This document shows positions 26,003-36,741 of a DNA stretch of 64,000 bases, piece by piece; the stretch's first letter is position 1; each line of letters begins with the position of its first letter. Source of the stretch: Rhexocercosporidium sp. MPI-PUGE-AT-0058 (Eukaryota > Ascomycota > Leotiomycetes > Helotiales); NCBI GenBank assembly GCA_020746875.1, contig JAGTJL010000005.1:806001-870000 (forward strand), given 5' to 3'. Both the position numbers and the translations under genes were made by a program. Under the pieces are notes generated by a model, which worked only from the letters and a program-made list of their open reading frames with translations, was not told where the DNA came from and did no database searches.

Positions 26003-26625
26003 TAGATTGCAGTTTTATGAAACATCAGATGCGAACGATCGAGCTTGACGATATTTACTCAGAATACTGCGACAATATTTCTGTTGCGCCTGAGCTCACG
26101 CAAAGCAGATACTTACTCGTGTTGTAGACAAGCCAGCCATTATCAAAGAAATCAGGGCTCGTGTCCGGCATGGGGCCGTCTAGTAGTAGGAGTGGTTTTT
26201 TGCCTGAATAGCTTCGGTTTCTATTTGGGCCAAGGCCATATGTTCGCATCTACTTCGTATTCGTACAAGATGCAAACTGCTGCGTGGGGAAACCCGAACC
26301 AATCCATGGGGAAAACCCGACGCATGCGGAATGAATCTTTGGAAGTCATTTGGGGAAGGGGGAATACAGGGTATGATTCCCACGAGTGAATTTAGCCTCA
26401 ATGCACTCGTGGCCGTCCCCCGGATAAGCTTTTAAGTTCACGCTTGTGTGGAGGAAGCATTGCGGAGGTTTGTCGCTTCGATTTACCCAGTTTCTCATCA
26501 CTTTACCCACCCAAGGGACTCTTGCTAGCGTGGGTTTTGGCTGCCAGACGAAGGTATAAAGGCTAGAATAATCCCAGGAACCGAGAACATCAATCTTCAT
26601 CTTTCTCTTCAACTTTTACTACCAG

Positions 26626-28698
26626 ATGCATACCAACGGGAGCTCCGGCCACGAGGCCCTCTCCAAAAAGCGAGCTCAATTCGCCGGCCCCTCAGGAGTG
26701 AAAGGTCTCGTACAGAACCCAAAAATCTTTGCTCTTGCCGTCTTCGCTTCCCTCGGAGGCTTTGTTTATGGATGTAAGTCGCCACCTTGGATCGCAATTT
26801 GTTCGAATTTACTAACAGTACCTCGCAGATAATCAAGGTATAACAATTTCGCCTTCTCATCCTGCTATGGGTGCAAGCACTTACATGGTGTTTAGGAATG
26901 TTTGGGCAGGTGCTGGCCATGCCTTCGTTTGCGAAGACCGTCCACCCAGAGTCAATCTCCAACACAACCTTGAGAGGCTTCTTGACTGCGTATGTATGAC
27001 GTTCTAGTTGTGATCCGCTTCTGACGAACGAACAGCATCCTTGAGCTCGGAGCCTGGGTTGGTGTCTTGATCAACGGGTATACTGCCGATAAGCTCGGTC
27101 GCAAATTAGCTACTGTTTCAGGAGTGGTCGTCTTTCTCGTTGGTGTCGTGGTTCAGGCATGTGCCAAAAACGCGGATTACATCCTTGGTGGACGTTTTGT
27201 CACTGGTCTAGGTGTCGGAGTATTGTCCATGATTGTTCCACTGTAAGCGCTCCTTGTCCTACTCGAACTGTATTTCCTGACAATATGCACAGGTATAACG
27301 CTGAGCTTGCACCTGCAGAACTGAGAGGTTCACTTGTATCCCTTCAGCAGCTAGCAATTTGCGTTGGCATCATGATCAGTTATTGGATTGGTGACTACCT
27401 CTCTTCACATGAAAGTAAGAAATGATTCTTACAAGATATTATAGGATACGGAACGAACTACATTGGAGGGACCGGTGAAAGTCAATCGAATGCTGCATGG
27501 CTCATTCCGATCTGCATTCAAATTCTACCGGCCGTGATCCTAGGTATCGGTATAATGTTCATGCCCCAAAGGTAGTCAGCCCTAACCTACACTATTGAGC
27601 ACTACCTGACTCCACTGCCTAGTCCACGCTGGCTTCTGGCCAATGGCCAAGAGAAAGAATGCCTCGCAATCCTATCGCAACTTCGCAGACAACCAAGTAC
27701 AAGTGAACTCGTTCAACTAGAGTACCTTGAAATTAAAGCACAGCACATGTTCGAAACTGAGACGTCCATCGCCAAGTTCCCAGACTATCAATCCGGAAGC
27801 TTTAGCGATAACCTGAAACTCGGATTCTACGCCTACGCTAGCTTGCTTACCAACAAATCCCTTCGCAAACGAGTCTGGGTTGCTGTGATGGTGATGGTTT
27901 TCCAACAATGTAAGTAACGACGGTTTGGTAGAAGCTACCTGCTAACATTGTCAGGGTCCGGTATCAACGCTATCCTCTACTATGCCTCTTTCATTTTCAA
28001 GGATCTAGGCTTGACTGGCAACACCACCTCCCTCCTCGCAGGTGGTGTTGGTGGTATTCTTCTCGTCTTGGCAACCATCCCCGCGGTTCTCTATATTGAT
28101 CAGCTCGGTCGTAAGCCTGTCCTTATCGCTGGAGCTGTCGGCATGGGTATCTCGCACATCATTGTTGCTGGCCTCTATGGCAGTTATGGCAAGGACTGGA
28201 CGAAACATGCAGCAGCAGGATGGGCTGCTGTGGTATTCGTTTGGATTTATGAGATCAACTTCGGTTATTCTTGGGGAGTAAGTACCACCAAACCTCGTTC
28301 ACCTTTGCGGTATAAAGCATGCTGACATTTTACAGCCTGGTGCCTGGGTCGTTGTCGCAGAGGTCTTTCCGTTAGGAGTAAGAGCCAAAGGTATCTCTAT
28401 CGGAGCCTCATCGAACTGGCTAAACAACTTTGCTATCGGACAAGCCACGCCAGATATGGTCAAGTCGATGGGGTACGGCACTTTCATCTTCTTTGGAATT
28501 ATGTGTTTCTTAGGTGCAGCTTTTATCTGGTACGTTGTGCCTGAGACTAAGGGCTTGACACTTGAGGAGATGGATGAGGTGTTCGGTGATGAGGCTGGAA
28601 ATGCCATTGAAGATCGCAACAGATTGGATAGGATTTATAGTGAGCTTGGCTTGATTGGCTTTGGTGACAGCGAACAAGACAAGAGCGCTGCTCAGTGA
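26626..28698 (+). CDS. MFS sugar transporter (hexose/pentose type, SP family)
   Basis: Twelve-helix proton-coupled sugar transporter of the plasma membrane. Nine exons: 26626-26773, 26829-26837, 26896-26989, 27036-27242, 27293-27390, 27445-27571, 27623-27909, 27955-28277 and 28336-28698. They sum to 1656 nt, 551 residues, with all phases agreeing. Sugar-porter motifs seen: GYNQG after helix 1, DKLGRK in the first loop, MPQSPRWLLANGQ after helix 6, QQWSGINAILYY in helix 7, IDQLGRKP in the second half, and VPETKGLTLEEMDEVFG at the end of helix 12. Exon 2 is only 9 nt and supplies the centre of GYNQG. The C-terminal cytosolic tail is about 45 residues. It lies opposite the GH43 gene and shares its promoter region, so coordinated induction by plant sugars is plausible. 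Confidence 0.92.
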
Positions 28699-29945
28699 GT
28701 CCAATAGTAATACTTGCGTAATTACTGCAGTATTCTAGGCCAAAATTACCACTACCATAATAGTGTACAGCGTACAAAATAACATTCAATCCTTTACAAT
28801 ATAGCTTAATACCATAGTAATACACTGTATACGCCCGTACCTCCAGACCCTGCTATCGCCACCTCGCTATCGAACCCTTGATTACCTGATCCAATCTTAA
28901 TCCAACGTTTCTCCTATCTCTAATCTTATATTCTGTATTTTCCTCCAGGTCTTAAGGCATTCAATTGCTTCTATTGTATCTCCATGAAGCTGATTACGAT
29001 GGTCTGTAATAGTCATATTTACTGAAGAAAAGAGGTAAATTCTCAAATGGGACGAATTTGATAGCCATATTCGATTTCCTTTGCTCACTGCAAAGGACCC
29101 CTAAAATAGTCTAGCTTCAATTGCCTAGGAAGAGAGCTTAAAGAGAATTCGGCGCAACTTCATTTCCTGATATCCATAGCTATGGTCTTATTCCCCCTTT
29201 GTGAAACTGCTAGTTATCTATCTAGTTGCAAGTAGTCTGCCTACTGTCTATTATTCTTCTCTTATTGTTCTGCCCAGGCAATTTTTTCTCTCCCATATGT
29301 TTAGAAAGGCGCTTCTCGATATCTTCCGGTAATATATTCTTTGGGAGAGGATAAGCAGTTTGCTATATGAGTATTAGCACCGGTCGTGTATTTCAAGCAA
29401 GCAATTGCTTTTACTTACTATCTCTGCTATAGATGGTGGCCACGATGCATGGTCCCTAGATCTGTATATAGTATATCGACCATGCTTGCAAATGATTAGA
29501 GCCACGTCAATACTATCGAGGTCCCCTAATTCGAGCGACCTCTTCGTTAATACATGCCACGTTTACGTCGAACTCATGGAACCGTGACATCCTGGGAGAG
29601 CATAGTTCCTATGAGAAATTTCTTAGGAACCGTGTTCTCCTAAGCGACTTTTCATAGGACCTGTGTGTAACAAACCATTAAGTCTGGTGGTGACTAGAGG
29701 TGCAAGTAGGTTGGTATTCTAGGGTACGGATAGGGGAGCTGTCACTAATCAAGTCGTGTATTGCAAGTTACTAAAGTAGGTATGAAATACTTTATTTGAG
29801 TTAAGCACGAAGCTTCTATCTGATAAAGAAACTATCTACTTATATAGAACCTTCGTCGGTCCGTCACGTGCCTCTTATGCTGGTTTCGACACTTGTCTAA
29901 CCGTAACAACTATTACTCCTTTATACTTTGTGTGTGACTTATCCA
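28699..29945. other. Non-genic left edge of the repeat island
   Basis: No gene recognised. Sequence becomes visibly richer in A/T and TA dinucleotides. A pair of related palindromic segments built on TCCTAAGAAATTTCT lies near 29600-29660; related copies occur near 30081 and 39733. Confidence 0.5.
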
Positions 29946-30064
29946 GGGTACCTTTCCGAAAGGGTACCCTTTTTCAAAGGTGACCGGAACATTTGAGGGT
30001 ACCTTGAAAGGGTGCCTTCCAAGAAGGGTGCCTCCCCCAGAGGGTGCCCTCCGCCAAGGGTACC
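29946..30064. repeat. Array of GGGTACC/GGGTGCC palindromes with about 16-bp period
   Basis: Seven copies of GGGTRCC start at 29946, 29962, 29997, 30010, 30026, 30042 and 30058. A degenerate GGTGACC sits at 29979 where the 16-bp spacing predicts another copy. Spacers are rich in AAAG, CCAAGA or CCAG. The palindromic core gives the array hairpin potential. Confidence 0.85.
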
Positions 30065-30232
30065 CTCACGTGTCGTAACACTGTGATCTCTTAAGAAACT
30101 TCTGGTAAGAGACTTCTCAAGCGCTAGAGCCGAATTTTGCCCATTCGCAACGCCAAAGCCTTGGGATCCAATTTGCCCCTCAAAGCACAGGACGGGGAAA
30201 CCCAGAAACACAAAAACTGCAGCTTCGAAACT

Positions 30233-30540
30233 CTATTTTTAGATTCGGAGTACTACAATTGCGACTACATTGATTTGAAACAATACACCTCGAAGTAGTT
30301 GTATCTGAAGTAGGATACCTTAACATACTACAAGATCGCGTATGTGCCTTATTCACACTTCAAGCCAAAGCAGTCCGAATCGTAGTAGTGTATTTCGGAC
30401 TACTTTAGCTTGAAGTACAATACCTGAGCATACTACAAGATAGCGTGTGTGCCTTATTCATAGTTCAAGCCAAAGTAGTCCAAATTGCGCTACGACAATT
30501 CGGACTGCTTTGGTTTGTAGTACTCCGAATCTAAAATTAG
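30233..30540. mobile_element. MITE-like palindromic element with 26-bp inverted ends and internal 105-bp repeats
   Basis: Ends 30233-30258 and 30515-30540 are inverted copies (CTAWTTTTAGATTCGGAGTA, continuing to CTACAA) differing at one base; 22 bases are perfectly matched. Inside are two direct units of 105 bp (30315-30419 and 30420-30524). Each unit contains an arm with CAAGCCAAAGYAGTCC and a nearby inverted copy (GGACTRCTTTRG), so each can fold into a hairpin. There is no coding capacity. No clear target-site duplication was found, so the transposon class is open; it could also be an amplified palindromic satellite. Confidence 0.65.
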
Positions 30541-30621
30541 TTTTTGATTAAGGGGTTCATCTTGATAGAGACCATCAAAAAATCGAGGTGAGATAAAGAC
30601 CATGCACAGTTGTTGTGTACA

Positions 30622-30734
30622 CACCACTTGGTTTCTACACAGTGCTTGGTTGCTTACACACTTTTTTGTTTTTGCACACTACGTGGTTTTTCCACACCAC
30701 TTGGTTTTTACACAATACTTGGTTTTTGCACGAC
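30622..30734. repeat. Degenerate minisatellite, about six copies of 18-20 bp
   Basis: Six consecutive units resembling CACCACTTGGTTTTTACA, each containing TTGGTTTYT or a close variant followed by RCACA. Copies diverge by several substitutions. The reading frame passes through it as a low-complexity repeat and is not a credible gene. Confidence 0.8.
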
Positions 30735-33144
30735 ATTCAACTGCGCGAATTCCTAGGCATTATCTATTAATTACAGATTTAATCTATACTAATTACACAT
30801 CCCCTTTCTACCATTACTGGCCACCAAGACTCGTGGACTATTGATTGGTACGTGGTAATTTTGTCTCGCTGGCGAATGAATAGAGATAACGTTACCTCAA
30901 AAATACTTCCCTAACTGATAGACTTTCCTAATCAATGTATCCTCTCAAAATTAATGGAATTATTAATATTGTCAAATGATCATAATTGTGGATCATTCGT
31001 CTTCAGATAGTGCCATCCAAATGTTGACTCCTGGCCCACTACCCGCAATTATTCCGACCAGGAGCATTGTGCTCCTCCCTCCATAACACTGAGGCTAACT
31101 AACTTAAGCCTCCCTCGCCTGCGTTAACCTGCGTTAACATCAATTGCAACCAAGCCCCGAGCGCAGAGTAGAGAACCCTCATATCTCAGCGGAGTCTCTT
31201 TGCTATTATTTCGAGCATTCTCCGTTAAATACTCAACATCTTAATGATCATCATGAAGCTGCTCTTTGGTATCAAGTATCTTCTTATAGGCGGGTCCAGG
31301 TGAGCGTTGGGGGTCACAATTATCCCCAATGATTTTGCGATCAGGCATCCCAAAATTGTTTCAATGTTAGCTATTTCAGCGTACGTTGGTCCAAAATAGG
31401 AACATGCTAATAAAGCTTTCATAAATTGGCGAGGGAGAGACATGTCGCTTGAACTCGAAGTATCTACAATTTGTCTCGTTACAGGTCGGCACGCAGGGGT
31501 AGACGTTTAGGGTGTTTTCTGTTGGTGTCGGTCTTCTCGCTGCGAACATGGTTTCGGTGACTAAGTTAAATTTTATATTAGTAATACAGATTCGTGTCTG
31601 AGCCACGCTGCTGCCTTGCAGCCTTTGGTCAAGTGATACCTCACCTCCCTCCCAGAACTTTCCTATCCTTCTCCCTCCACACGATCGAAGAAAATCTGTT
31701 ATCCAGTAATCAAATATAATGAAAAAGTACCAATACTCCCCGCTCACATTGACTCGCCAAGTACGCCTCCTGAAACTCTATACTAGAACAGAGGCGGATG
31801 AGTTGTCCGGTGAGCTGGTACACACCTCCCTTGACACAACGCCATCCTTTATTGCACTATCCTACGCATAGGGCGACTCGAAACCCCGAAAAGCAATTCG
31901 TTGCTCGGGCCTCACTGTCGAGATCGGCCCTAGCTTGCATAGCGCTTTGTAGCATCTCCGATAGCCCGCTTGTGAGACCTTTTTTTGGGCTGATGCGCTT
32001 TGCTCATAAGTCGATTGATACCGAAAAAAACACCTCAGAAACTTGAGGTTTTGACCTCTGTTTCCCGAGGAGTTTCGTTCTACACTAATTAGATTAACTA
32101 CCTTCCGCCTTCGCGTCGCCTTACCTATTCTTTATCACGATCTACGTATCCTTGGTGAAAGGAGGGCTTAAAGACTGGGCGACCTAGGGTGTCAAGCGAG
32201 TGGTGAAAGAAAGCTTGAAACGCTTGACCACATTTTTCTTATCCGTTATTGTGCAGGGGGATGGAGAGCGATTAGCATCTGATTAGTTCAGAGCCTTTCA
32301 AAGATGGTCGATTATGTCATGACAGTCTACTAGTTTTATATCCCATTGGCAGGAAGTACGACGCAGTAAACCCAATGGAGATACAAGGCCGTCACACTAA
32401 GCTGTATGCACCAGTTTTATTGGCAAGTATAAGATTGCTGGGGTGAGAGTTTTGCGAACGTGATGACGTGGGGTTTGGTCAGCTGGAGACGCATATGATC
32501 AGGCCACTGGAAATAGATGCCTTAGGCAATCAGGCCACAACAACAAATTAATGTAGAATAGAATCATAGACTAGGAATCAACAACAATCAACCCAACTAC
32601 AGAATACCATATATGTATATTGGTAGTAACGAAGTGCTACCAACGGATAGCAAGCTGCTTCAAAGATGCGCTCCAACCAATAATAATTTACCTCAAATGC
32701 TTATATGTGCCTAAAAATACCTAACGACATCGCTTGCCTTAACGCTAGCAGGGATTTACGCGCTAATAAAATTCGCAAAATTTCTGATATCTAATTTAAG
32801 GACATGGATACGATTACAGGAAGTCGATTGGTTGACTTCATACAGGCTGGCGTTGAGGCAAGCGACGCTGGTCCAAGGGATGAACTGCTGTACATTTATA
32901 CTCTTCATTCAGCTCAAAATTCCGGTCTCCTGTTACAGAAACGATTGCGAACTTTGATAGAACTCAGACAGCAATTACTCTGCATTAATCAGAATTCGTT
33001 TAGAATTTTATATCGGAAGTTGTGTCTTTATTGTTAGGTCTAAAAATGATTGACGATTTGGACCGTAAGGCAAACAATGGCTTTCCGGAAATCAGTGAAT
33101 GGATCAACAACCTACCCGATTCTTTGAAACTATTAGCGTTGGGA
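30735..33144. other. Non-genic stretch of the island upstream of the P450
   Basis: Scattered open frames (for example on the minus strand at 31376-31747 and plus strand at 32804-33037) show no domain I recognise. An in-frame upstream extension of the P450 first exon begins near 33022, but the Met at 33145 gives a normal signal anchor. Confidence 0.4.
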
Positions 33145-34900
33145 ATGAACATCCCTATGGTTTGTGCTGTTTCGGTCTCTATTTATGTAAGCAAAGACCC
33201 CTAACTAGTGCAATGATGGTCAAGATTAACGGGAGATCAAGATACTATTGCTCGTTATCTATAGACTATATTTTCATCCACTAGCCAATTATCCCGGCCC
33301 TGTATTTGGGCGAATGACAGATTGGTACACAGTCTACCACGCCTGGCTAGCAAACCGACATACTGATTTCCATCGTCTGCACCAAAAATATGGTATCCGC
33401 CTCCCTCTCTCGTCATTAATCTGCTATCCTACCCACTAACCATAATCTTAGGTGAAATCGTACGCGTAGGACCGAACCGGATCTCAGTGAACAGCATCGA
33501 AGGCTTGAAAGCTATCTACGGCAGTAAAGCCAATACACAAAAGTCCAAAACGTATAGTATCGTTAATAACTACGTGGGCTACCCTAGTATTGAGACTGTC
33601 ATTAACAAAGAGGAGCATATTCGCAAGAGAAGAATCTTTCAACGCGCGCTTTCGGATCGCGCTTTGAGGACTATGGAACTTGCCCTGGTTGACAAACTAA
33701 GGTTATTTGGTAAGCTTCTGGATGCATCAATCGTGCGGGATGGGAATGGGAAGACGAATGATTCGTGGTCGGGTGCAAAGGATATGGCCGAGTGGTCTGG
33801 CCATCTAGCTTTCGATATCATGGGTGATTTCTTCTTTGGGCGCAGTTTCAACGTCTTAGAGAAAGTGGATCACAGGTATATTCTTAAGGCAATTAACGAT
33901 GGTACTAGAATGCTCTATATTGTCTGTTTATCCCTACCTGTCTTCTCGGAGCCCTGACAGCTAACTAACTGCCAGGTCGGAAACATGCCCTTCCTCTTAA
34001 AACTGCAGTTGGAGAAAATATTCTTCCCGAGTCTGTTGAGAGGGTTGCATGAGTATTCGGAGTATAGCAAAAATCTCGCCATGAGCTGTTTTCAAGGGCA
34101 TTCGGAAAAGGAAACGAATAGTGTATTCCAGCTATTGCTTCACGAAACGGAAGCCGAGAATAAAGGACCGGCCTGTCTTCCCGAGCTGATTAGTGAGAGC
34201 AGTCTCCTTCTACTTGCGGGTAGGCTCTTTGACTGGATATATATATTCGTTGACTAATTGCCTAGGATTTGACACCACGGCGACCGCACTCTCCAACACA
34301 ATGTTCCATCTCCTTAATAACCCTTCCACGTACACACGTCTTTGCTCTGAAATACACAGCACATTCTCTAATAACGAGGAGATTAAGAGCGGGAAATTGT
34401 TGACCAGCTGTCTCTATCTCCGTGCCTGCATCGACGAGTCTATGCGTCTCTCTCCTCCTGTCGGCACCGTGCTCCCACGCGAGATCCTCCCGGGCGGCCT
34501 CATCATCTCCAATCATTATTTCGCTGCCGGAATTGAAATCGGTGTCCCTGTGTATGCGTTACATCACTCTGAGCGGTATTTCACCAATGCGGAAGATTAC
34601 AAGCCGGAGAGATGGATGACTGCTGAGGGGACGAGTGACGAAGAGCAAGCGCTGCAAAAGGCAGCATTTTCTCCATTCAGTGTTGGCCCTAGGGGATGTG
34701 CTGGTAAGAATATGGCGTATCTAGAGTTGACTACCGTTATTGCTAAGCTGATATGGAGGTATAATCTACGGTTCTCTGATCAAATGGACGCGGCACTGTC
34801 TGCGAGACAGAGGCAGACTAAGAGGGATGACGATTCTATTGATAGAGTTATTGCGAAGTCCCCAGGCCCGTTCCTCGAGTTTAGACTGCGCGACGTTTGA
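33145..34900 (+). CDS. Cytochrome P450 monooxygenase
   Basis: ER-anchored haem-thiolate monooxygenase of the fungal secondary-metabolism/xenobiotic type. Five exons, 33145-33186, 33242-33392, 33452-33921, 33976-34219 and 34266-34900, sum to 1542 nt, 513 residues. Seen: an N-terminal hydrophobic anchor ([20 protein letters not shown]) and [10 protein letters not shown] hinge, I-helix LLAGFDTTA (the AGxDTT centre is formed by splicing), ExxR in DESMR, PERW, and the haem loop [17 protein letters not shown] with axial Cys447. Intron 3 uses the unusual donor GTCTGT; if retained it would stop the protein 11 codons later. The frame is otherwise intact even though its neighbours on the right are heavily mutated. 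Substrate unknown. No other biosynthetic genes adjoin it, so it is not obviously part of a cluster. Confidence 0.9.
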
Positions 34901-35193
34901 ACTATTATCTTGGAGAAGGGGAGGATGAATTCGGCTCTTTATATTATGACAACAAGTCCTAAGATCAGTTTGGAGAATTAAAGCAAACTTAAAACCAACA
35001 CTCGATCACAAAATTATTTTCTTCTCAAATCTAAATTTCTCAAGTCATAAGTCATTTAATGAACCTATAACAATTATCTTTTTAAGATTATTATAAAAAA
35101 AGCATGTAGCGATTAGCTAAGTCTATGCACCCCTATTCTGCCCCCTCCCCCCTAAAAATAAGCGATTTTGATCAATCTAATATTAAATAAATC

Positions 35194-36570
35194 CTAATTA
35201 ATCAACCCCTCTACTTCAATACAATCTACTGTAGAATCAGATAAATCAGCTATATCTAAATCGCCCTCCTGATTGTTAGACTGATTAGCCTCCTTCTGAG
35301 CCTGTTGAATTGCTTGGATATCCGCGAACTTGGAATTTGGACTTGTCCTAACCCCTCTTCGTTTTTTAGGTCTAGCCTTCTCTAATTGACTCTGTAAAGA
35401 CTGTATTTGAAGCTCCTGACTTGCTAAGACACTCTTCTACTCTTCAAATCCCTTTATAATCTTACGAAATAGAAGTCTTTTAGTAAAACTATCTTGCTCC
35501 TTGAGCCTTTAATTCATTCGATACTCTTGTACTCTAGTCATAATTAGAGCTTTCTAGCGGTTTAGAGTTATATAGGCCTTATTACTATTCTCTAAGAGTA
35601 AGGGGCTTATTGGAGGTTTTGTAGTAGAAATTGGCCATAAACCCGTTGCCTTCCACCCGCTCTTAATATTCTTGGCTATTAGAGCTTCTTTTCTAGCCTT
35701 TTGGTAGCAAACAAGAAAATTTTACTTCCTAATTGAGCTAGAATTGGTCGAAAGTATCAAATATCCCACCTCCTTCCTATATTAGTTCTTTAAGAAGAAA
35801 AAACCAATAAATCCAAGGGCTAGAGGACGTGAGAGGTATGAGGAGGCAAGAACAATAGATATATATTATGCTGATAGCATAAATACATGAAATATATAGT
35901 CTCAAGACTCCTATGGCCGTCCAGAAAAAGCAGTCTAGACTCCTGAGTATTGGTTTGGGGGAGAAACACCTTCTGAAGCTACTCTATAGCGGTAGAGTCT
36001 ATAGTCCAACCATTCTCAGTTGCTGTAAATTGCTAGTCCTTATATAAAGAGAGATCTTGAGGAAATATTGTTGAACTGTTTTACCTTTGAAAATCACTAA
36101 GGGAAGAAAAGCTCTACTAGTAGCTGAGATACACTCAATCAGTGATGTCCAAGCACGAGAACCAGGCTGTTTCCTTTGAATACCACGTGTTATAGTACTC
36201 CCAATTACTAAGCCATTTACTCCAAAACCTTCCATAATACCAGACTCGTCCATATTGTATCGATTCTCTGGCTTAATAGCTTGAATTTGGTGCATTGAGA
36301 GCCGCTAGAACCATGACTTAAAAATAGGGATAGTAGCACCATTAACACGCTAGGAATCAATAGTTCTAGCCCTTTTAGCCCTAAGAGTTGGACTTCGTTC
36401 GAGAAAGGCCTATATCTAGCGCTTACCAAGTGGCTGATTGTCTCCCTTGATAGCTAGGACCCTTTGAGCAAATTCCCTGATTTGCGTATAAGTTGGAGGG
36501 AGGCCTAGGGACTCTTGAGTAAGAACCTATTGAGTTAAATGCTCTCCCTGAACCTTTGATAGTCCGCAGT
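35194..36570 (-). pseudogene. Pogo/Fot-type DDE transposase remnant (Tc1/mariner superfamily), 5'-truncated and mutated
   Basis: Minus-strand translation shows a fungal DDE_1 transposase: linker with TYTQIREFAQRVL, then NMDESGIMEGFGVNG (first Asp region), LLFLDGHRSLETIYF with LPPHTSHVL*PLD (second catalytic region), GWKATGLWPI and a glutamine-rich tail ending at 35194. Internal stops lie at several places, mostly TAG where Trp or Gln is expected (for example GKR*I*AFLERS, WF*RLSM). There is a one-base frameshift near 36003 between LQQLR and NGWTIDSTAIE. The N-terminal helix-turn-helix part is missing beyond about 36570, where the sequence changes to unrelated DNA. No terminal inverted repeats were identified. 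It is non-functional. The stop pattern fits CpA-to-TpA mutation. Confidence 0.85.
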
Positions 36571-36741
36571 TGGGCATCGGATGGAGGTTTTTGTCTTCCC
36601 GACTCAATTTACCCTCCGTTCGATGTTCAGACTATACACGTGTTTTGACATCTAGACGGAGGTGACGGACAATTCTAAATTCATGTATGAAAATGCATAT
36701 TTCGCCTACCGAGCATGGGGACTACAATAAGAAGTCACACG

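Larger units (their letters stand above)
24825..26625. promoter_or_regulatory. Divergent GH43-MFS promoter region with four GGCTAA motifs
   Basis: A 1.8-kb region between the divergent glycosidase and transporter. The hexamer GGCTAA, the core site of the fungal xylanolytic activator XlnR/Xlr1, occurs at 25127-25132 (+), 25518-25524 (- strand, in TTTAGCC), 25642-25647 (+) and 26391-26397 (- strand). About one would be expected by chance on both strands. Binding is inferred, not shown. The 222-bp MITE at 25781-26002 lies inside this region. Confidence 0.45.

Noticed and set aside
29666..29908. Possible solo LTR beginning TGTAACA and ending GTAACA, with a TATATA-like box
   Set aside because: No matching target-site duplication and no internal retroelement sequence; TG...CA ends alone are too weak.
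31225..31747. Overlapping minus-strand frames upstream of the P450
   Set aside because: No family resemblance; they overlap each other in different frames within AT-rich repeat DNA.
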